Source: Methanobacteriaceae archaeon
Lineage (GTDB): Archaea > Methanobacteriota > Methanobacteria > Methanobacteriales > Methanobacteriaceae
Reading direction: 5' to 3'
DNA length: 64,000 nt
NCBI GenBank assembly: GCA_029219465.1
Contig: JAQXTL010000004.1
Coordinates: 248,001-312,000 of the forward strand
Part shown: in pieces, positions 59,635 through 64,000 of the stretch
Layout of the letters: each line of letters begins with the position of its first letter
Position numbering within the stretch: position 1 is the first letter of the stretch
Made by a program: the position numbers and the translations under genes
Notes under the pieces: generated by a model
Databases searched by the model: none
Seen by the model: the letters and a program-made list of their open reading frames with translations, nothing else
What the model was told of the DNA's origin: nothing

Positions 59635-60358
59635 TAAAACCATTTTTTCTAATATCTTCAAGAATTTCATTAGGGTTTCCTGAACAGGAAATTGCCCCAT
59701 CAATTAAAACGTGAGCTTTATCAGCACTAACAAAATTTAAAATGTAACCTAAGTGAGTAATTAAAAGACCACTTCTTTTTCTGCTACGTTGTGGTTTATC
59801 CTTATCAAGTAAAGTTCCAATTTCAGAAGCTAATAACTCAACGTTTTCAATATCTACACCAGAATCAGGTTCATCAAACATAGTGAAATCTGGCATTTGA
59901 GCGAGTAATTGTAAAATTTCAGAACGTTTTACTTCCCCACCGGAGAATCCTAAGTTAACATCACGGTTTAAGAATTCATCACTGAATTTAAGTTGGTTAG
60001 CTAATTCTTTCATTCTTGGGTTTAATTCATCTCTAACATCTTGATTAGATATAATTTTTAATAAGTCTCCAACAGAAATTCCTCTAATAGCAGGAGGAGT
60101 TTGGAAACTAACTCCAATACCTAATTGAACTCTTTCAGCAGTGGTTAAGTTAGTTATATCTTGACCTTTAAATTTGATAGATCCTTCAACAACATTATAT
60201 TGTGGAAAACCTAAGATAGTTAAGAATAATGTACTTTTACCAGCACCATTAGGTCCTAAAAGAACATGAGTTTCACCTTCAGCAATAGCAAGGTTAACAC
60301 CTTTTAGAACTCTTTTTCCAGCTACTTCAACAGCTAAATTTTCTATTTCAAGCAACAT
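59603..60358 (-). CDS. sufC: Fe-S assembly ATPase SufC
   Basis: A 251-residue ABC ATPase: GPNGAGKST, LGFSGGEVKRSEI and FDEPDSGVDIE. It powers the SufBC scaffold. The C-terminus ends NGCVECAQCL with three closely spaced cysteines (C-x2-C-x2-C), not a usual part of bacterial SufC and possibly a cluster or metal ligand. AGGTGATT precedes ATG 60358. Confidence 0.92.
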   Translation of the reverse strand: MLLEIENLAVEVAGKRVLKGVNLAIAEGETHVLLGPNGAGKSTLFLTILGFPQYNVVEGSIKFKGQDITNLTTAERVQLGIGVSFQTPPAIRGISVGDLLKIISNQDVRDELNPRMKELANQLKFSDEFLNRDVNLGFSGGEVKRSEILQLLAQMPDFTMFDEPDSGVDIENVELLASEIGTLLDKDKPQRSRKRSGLLITHLGYILNFVSADKAHVLIDGAISCSGNPNEILEDIRKNGFNGCVECAQCL

Positions 60359-60497
60359 ATAATCACCTATTCATTAACAAAAAATACTTTATAATAGTAT
60401 AATATTTGCAATCTAAACTATAAATAGTTAACATGAAATTAAAAAAAAAGTCTTTTAACAAACAATTATAAAAAATAAAAAAAAGAGAAAACTGAAA

Positions 60498-60764
60498 TTA
60501 TTCAGTTACAATAATAAATTCGCCAACTTTTTCAACTTTAGCGAAAGGAACTAATAAAAGGTCACCATTTCTTTTAGCACCTTTAACATGAATATTACGG
60601 TCAACATCAACTTTAATTGCAATATCCACGATTTTACCAGTTTTTTCATTGATAATTAATTCATCAAGAACTCCAAGAATACGTGCATTGTTGGTAGCAA
60701 CTTGATAATTTTTAATTTCACTCCATAATTTTTCTTCTCTTCTAGGAACTTGTTTATTTTCCAT
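60498..60764 (-). CDS. PRC-barrel protein
   Basis: An 88-residue protein with a PRC-barrel: VATNNARILGVLDELIINEK, GKIVDIAIKVD and LLVPFAKVEKVGEFIIV. Such small archaeal proteins may bind RNA or ribosome parts, or act as adaptors; the exact function is unknown. AGGTGATTTA precedes the ATG. It is a single gene. Confidence 0.85.
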   Translation of the reverse strand: MENKQVPRREEKLWSEIKNYQVATNNARILGVLDELIINEKTGKIVDIAIKVDVDRNIHVKGAKRNGDLLLVPFAKVEKVGEFIIVTE

Positions 60765-60819
60765 TAAATCACCTGATGAAAATTAAATCTAATTATATAA
60801 TTATTTAATTTCATTATAT

Positions 60820-61428
60820 TTAAATATAATATTCATTGTATAATTTTTCTGCAACTTTACTGTCCAATAGTGTATTAATATTTAATGCCAGTTCAACTTT
60901 AGGAATAACAATATTAGACTCTTCTTGTATAATGTTTTCACTTCTTAATATATTAAGCCCTGATGGGACATTTCCATCAAATTCATATGAATAATCTAAT
61001 CCAAGCTCTTCAAATATTTCAACAGGAACTAAAACAGATAATGCATCCTTATCTGATTTAAAATAATGATTTAAAACATCATCAATAGTTTCTGCACAAA
61101 TAAATGGTAAATCAGCATTTATAAACAGTAATGTATCATCTTTAGATTTTTTTTCAAAATAATCCAGTACATAAGACAAATCTGTTAGATAATCTTTACC
61201 TGAAGTATCAAGAATTTCAAAATCATAATCTAGTGACTTTAAGTATTGTGTAGTTTTACAAGTGTTAGGACTAACTGCAATAATGATTTTATCGATTAAT
61301 TTAGATTGATTTAAATTATCAAGTACATATTTAATTAAAGGAACTTCTTTTAATTTGAAAAGAGGTTTTTCACAGGGAACTTCAAGTCTTGTTCCCCTAC
61401 CTCCAGCCATCAAAATTGCATAAATCAT
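60820..61428 (-). CDS. cobY: Adenosylcobinamide-phosphate guanylyltransferase
   Basis: A 202-residue nucleotidyltransferase: AILMAGGRGTRLEVPCEKPL is the nucleotide-binding start, LFINADLPF the metal-binding aspartate region, and SGLNILR the late signature. CobY activates cobinamide phosphate with GTP in cobamide synthesis. It follows the marker 14 gene by 16 bases on the same strand. The cobamide is needed by Mtr, encoded beside it. Confidence 0.88.
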   Translation of the reverse strand: MIYAILMAGGRGTRLEVPCEKPLFKLKEVPLIKYVLDNLNQSKLIDKIIIAVSPNTCKTTQYLKSLDYDFEILDTSGKDYLTDLSYVLDYFEKKSKDDTLLFINADLPFICAETIDDVLNHYFKSDKDALSVLVPVEIFEELGLDYSYEFDGNVPSGLNILRSENIIQEESNIVIPKVELALNINTLLDSKVAEKLYNEYYI

Positions 61429-61444
61429 TTAAATCATTGAAAAA

Positions 61445-62914
61445 TTAAGCGAATTTACCACCATTCATTTTCATACGATCTTTAAGAATACATCTGCCAC
61501 CTTGTTTTCCTCCAATAGGTACTTTTGGAGTTCCCATTGAATTCATACAACGAGCCATAATTGCAGAACCTAAAGCAAGACCATCTTCAACAAATACAAC
61601 ATTTTCAAATTTGTCCTGAACAGCTTCAAGAATAAGTTCTGGTTTGCGTCCGGTAATACCTGCTCTTCCAGTAATTCCTAAAGCAGAACCTGGAACAATT
61701 ACGTTTTCATCAAATGCAACATCCAATACTCTTTTAACAATATTAGTACTTACATAATCCAAGGTGGAAAGTAAAGTTGGAAGACCATTAGCATCGTAGA
61801 ATTGAGCACCTAAATCCATTAATTCACCTAATTTGTCACCGTTAAATCCTACATCACAACCAATTAATGTAGTTCCAGCATTATTAGCAGCAACAGGATC
61901 AACAGGAACAGTACCAAATCTGTCAACATCCATTGGAACTTTACAAATGTTAATTAATTTATGTGCTTCAAGTGCGTTAGCTTCAGCCTGTTTGTGGTCT
62001 GCTTTTTTCATTGCTTTTTCAGAGTATAAATCTAGTGCAGCACCGTTTTTCTTATCAATTTTACCTGAACCTCTAGCTAATGAATCAGAAACAACACCCG
62101 CAAGACCAAGGAAGTTTCCAACAGTATTTGCATATGGTTCATTATCATTAACAATACGTCCTGCTAAAGTAGAACCAAAATCAAGAGAAACACAAGGGTT
62201 TCTGTAATCAACATCAGTCCATTTAGCACCTAATTTAATACCTGCAGTAACAAGTTCCCCTTCCATCTCATTAGCAACAGTTTCCTTACCTTTAGGTGGG
62301 ACAACACTAACAACTGCACCGTCAAATTGAATATTTTCCAAAAGAGAGTGTCTGTGTAATTTTTCAGGAAGTTGGGAAACACTCATTGCAGGAGACATTT
62401 TACGAGGTGGAATTTCAGCTTCAAGACAACCGTCAGCTAAAGCAATAATTAATTGACCTGCTTCTTCTGCAGTAGCAAAACCAGCAGTAACCCCAGTAGA
62501 TCTAACAACAAAATCTAAATCTGTATCTTTATCAACATTTGCTTTCTTAAGAGACTGTAAAACAGTATCCCTAACTAATTCAGTTACAGCTTCTTTAGAA
62601 AGTTCAATTCCCCAAACAGTTTTACCAAATACTTCTTCTGAAGGTTTAGGTGGACGAATGTCTCTTGTCATTTTAACAGTTTTATTAAGTAAATAAGATT
62701 CACTTGTGTTTAAGTTAGTTGCCATGACAATACATTTAGTTGTTGTATTTCCCAATTCAACAGAAGCAGTTACATAAAAAACATCAGGCTTTTTAACTGC
62801 ACCAGGACTTGCAGGACCAGCATGCTGTGCAGTCAATGATGCCAAATTACCCTCACGGGATTTAGCAATAATAGGTTTTGGACCTTTATTAAAAATTCTA
62901 CTTAAAAAAGACAT
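61445..62914 (-). CDS. Methanogenesis marker protein 14
   Basis: A 489-residue protein of the actin-like ATPase (ASKHA) type: TASVELGNTTTKCIVMATN and CVSLDFGSTLAGRIV are phosphate-loop strands. It matches methanogenesis marker 14, present in methanogens and often beside mtr genes, probably a reactivator of the corrinoid enzyme. GAGGTTATACT precedes the ATG. It lies just downstream of mtrH, supporting a link to Mtr; exact role unknown. Confidence 0.85.
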   Translation of the reverse strand: MSFLSRIFNKGPKPIIAKSREGNLASLTAQHAGPASPGAVKKPDVFYVTASVELGNTTTKCIVMATNLNTSESYLLNKTVKMTRDIRPPKPSEEVFGKTVWGIELSKEAVTELVRDTVLQSLKKANVDKDTDLDFVVRSTGVTAGFATAEEAGQLIIALADGCLEAEIPPRKMSPAMSVSQLPEKLHRHSLLENIQFDGAVVSVVPPKGKETVANEMEGELVTAGIKLGAKWTDVDYRNPCVSLDFGSTLAGRIVNDNEPYANTVGNFLGLAGVVSDSLARGSGKIDKKNGAALDLYSEKAMKKADHKQAEANALEAHKLINICKVPMDVDRFGTVPVDPVAANNAGTTLIGCDVGFNGDKLGELMDLGAQFYDANGLPTLLSTLDYVSTNIVKRVLDVAFDENVIVPGSALGITGRAGITGRKPELILEAVQDKFENVVFVEDGLALGSAIMARCMNSMGTPKVPIGGKQGGRCILKDRMKMNGGKFA

Positions 62915-63092
62915 AGTATAACCTCAATATAATTAGATATAACTTTCTTTTTATAGTAATATAAATTTTATTAAAAAAATTTTCATTGATTAGAAAAATA
63001 AAAAGATTTCTTTTTAATATTCAAAGAAATAAAATCAATCTGAATAAAATAAATTCTATGTAAAAAATAGTCGAAAAATAGTGTTAAAAAAT

Positions 63093-63136
63093 AGTTAAAA
63101 AAACAAAAAGGTTATAGATTAGAGAGAATCTAACCT
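63093..63136 (-). terminator. Terminator of the mtr operon
   Basis: On the minus strand AGGTTAGATT and AATCTATAACCT pair with a two-base bulge, followed by TTTTTGTTTTTTTAAC. The hairpin starts at the mtrH stop. Confidence 0.6.
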
Positions 63137-64000
63137 ATAATAATTTGTTCATTGGGTGGTTTTCTACAGGTTCGGTACCGAAGTCTGCTGCAGCTTCAGC
63201 TATAAACATATCAGTTTGTGCAACAGCAGGGAAAGCGATTTTAGCGTTATCGATAGGTCCGAAGAGAACAAAGTCTCCACCACACATTACTTGAACAATG
63301 TTTGCACCAATATCACAAACAGTGTAAGCATCTTTGTGACCTGCTTTTTTGTAGTCTCTTAACCAGTCCCATGCGGATGGTACGTTGTGAATACCTGATC
63401 CTACAGGGTATCCCCATTTAGCTTTTTCTGCGAAGGTGGTTTTTGCAGCAATACCTGCACCTTGACCTAAAGGAGTTACAGCAGTATCCATCATGAATTT
63501 TGTAATACCACAGTCAGCAGCAACTTCGAGTAAACCTTTTTCGTATGCACCGTCGTCACCGTTTTCCCACATAGCCATTTTACCGTCAACAGTAGCGTTC
63601 ATAGGGTTGAAACCTAAGATAATAGAAGCAGAAATATCAGTTTCAGCTAAAGCGTCTAATTCAGATTTGTCTGCTGCCATGTTAATAGAGTTGTAAATAG
63701 CTCTTTCGGTTAATCCTGCTTCATCAGCGTATTGAGCACCAGCTACTCTTGCATCACCGGATGTAGAGTCGATAAGGAATGGAGCGTCAACTTGTTCTCC
63801 AACAAATTCAATGTATTTTACGATTGCTTCTTCAGTTTGTCCGAATACTTGTACAATGTATGGGTTACCTGTAACGTCTGAAATTTCAGCCATATCATTA
63901 AGTAAAGTTTCAGCTCTTGCTTTATCAAAATCTCCAGTCAATTCATCATTAATAATGTTGTGACCACCGTAGAAAATAGTCCCTGCTAAAACTGTAGGGT
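63135..64000 (-). CDS. mtrH: Methyltransferase subunit MtrH, 5' end beyond window
   Basis: The catalytic methyl-transfer subunit of the membrane Mtr complex; it moves the methyl group from methyl-tetrahydromethanopterin to the corrinoid of MtrA, while the complex pumps sodium. At least 287 codons are visible from the edge: TVLAGTIFYGGHNIINDE, then FLIDSTSGDARVAGAQYADE and ILGFNPMNAT, typical of MtrH. The frame is open upstream of the TTG at about 63941, so the start lies outside. It ends in TAG followed by a terminator. Confidence 0.95.
   Translation of the reverse strand, partial: PTVLAGTIFYGGHNIINDELTGDFDKARAETLLNDMAEISDVTGNPYIVQVFGQTEEAIVKYIEFVGEQVDAPFLIDSTSGDARVAGAQYADEAGLTERAIYNSINMAADKSELDALAETDISASIILGFNPMNATVDGKMAMWENGDDGAYEKGLLEVAADCGITKFMMDTAVTPLGQGAGIAAKTTFAEKAKWGYPVGSGIHNVPSAWDWLRDYKKAGHKDAYTVCDIGANIVQVMCGGDFVLFGPIDNAKIAFPAVAQTDMFIAEAAADFGTEPVENHPMNKLL

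Overview
The window reads as a hydrogenotrophic methanogen of the Methanobacteriales, most likely Methanobrevibacter. Visible grounds are a strongly AT-rich sequence; mvhDGAB, atwA, mtrH and two methanogenesis-marker genes; the F420, methanopterin and methanofuran biosynthesis genes cofD, cofE, mptD and mfnA; archaeal GTP cyclohydrolase III and IMP cyclohydrolase; topoisomerase VI; an MreB with a sortase, as in pseudomurein-walled species; and large secreted adhesin-like proteins with beta-helix and Ig-like repeats. Species cannot be fixed from the sequence alone. Promoters are TATA-type, and ribosome binding sites of the GGAGGTGAT kind are frequent.

Bases 1-12600 are an accessory island, more AT-rich than the rest and full of poorly known genes in short operons of alternating direction. 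They are: a two-gene unit with a phospholipase-D-like end (1-2447); a decayed gene remnant; a five-gene plus-strand cluster with two membrane proteins, a Ser/Thr kinase-TPR protein broken by a frameshift, and a DUF2971 protein (2901-9545); a tightly coupled TIGR04255-like / unknown / HEPN operon (9670-11367); and a nucleotidyltransferase-HEPN toxin-antitoxin pair (11924-12593). This looks like a defence or conflict island. No transposase, integrase, CRISPR array or tRNA gene was recognised in the window.

Bases 12675-27902 mix an acetyltransferase, a doubly damaged adhesin gene, a KH-domain protein, both topoisomerase VI subunits, a small metal-binding protein, a chagasin-like inhibitor, archaeal GAPDH, endonuclease IV, a glycosyltransferase, an AAA ATPase, and a haem/sirohaem-branch operon (hemA, precorrin-2 dehydrogenase, marker-9-like protein). 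Bases 27909-37280 are a long minus-strand series: mreB and its partner, RNase HII, ExbB/ExbD, purO, cofE, cofD, GTP cyclohydrolase III, a Dus-like barrel protein and atwA. Bases 37662-48857 hold phospholipid, sortase, cofactor, PEP synthase, ribosomal L10e, Pcc1 and dihydroorotase genes.

Bases 48886-53654 carry two paralogous adhesin genes; one is intact, and the other has a weakened ribosome binding site and an in-frame TAG. Bases 54020-58070 are the mvhDGAB hydrogenase/polyferredoxin operon behind a long leader containing a palindrome. Then come sufCB, a PRC-barrel protein, cobY, methanogenesis marker 14 and the 3' part of mtrH, which leaves the window. In the cell, Mvh hydrogenase supplies electrons from H2 to the heterodisulfide reductase complex, MtrH moves the methyl group from tetrahydromethanopterin towards coenzyme M, and AtwA keeps methyl-CoM reductase active.

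Most worth a second look are the kinase/DUF2971 cluster, the TIGR04255-HEPN operon, the reversible-looking A-tract lesion in an adhesin signal peptide, and the palindromes in front of mvh and atwA.
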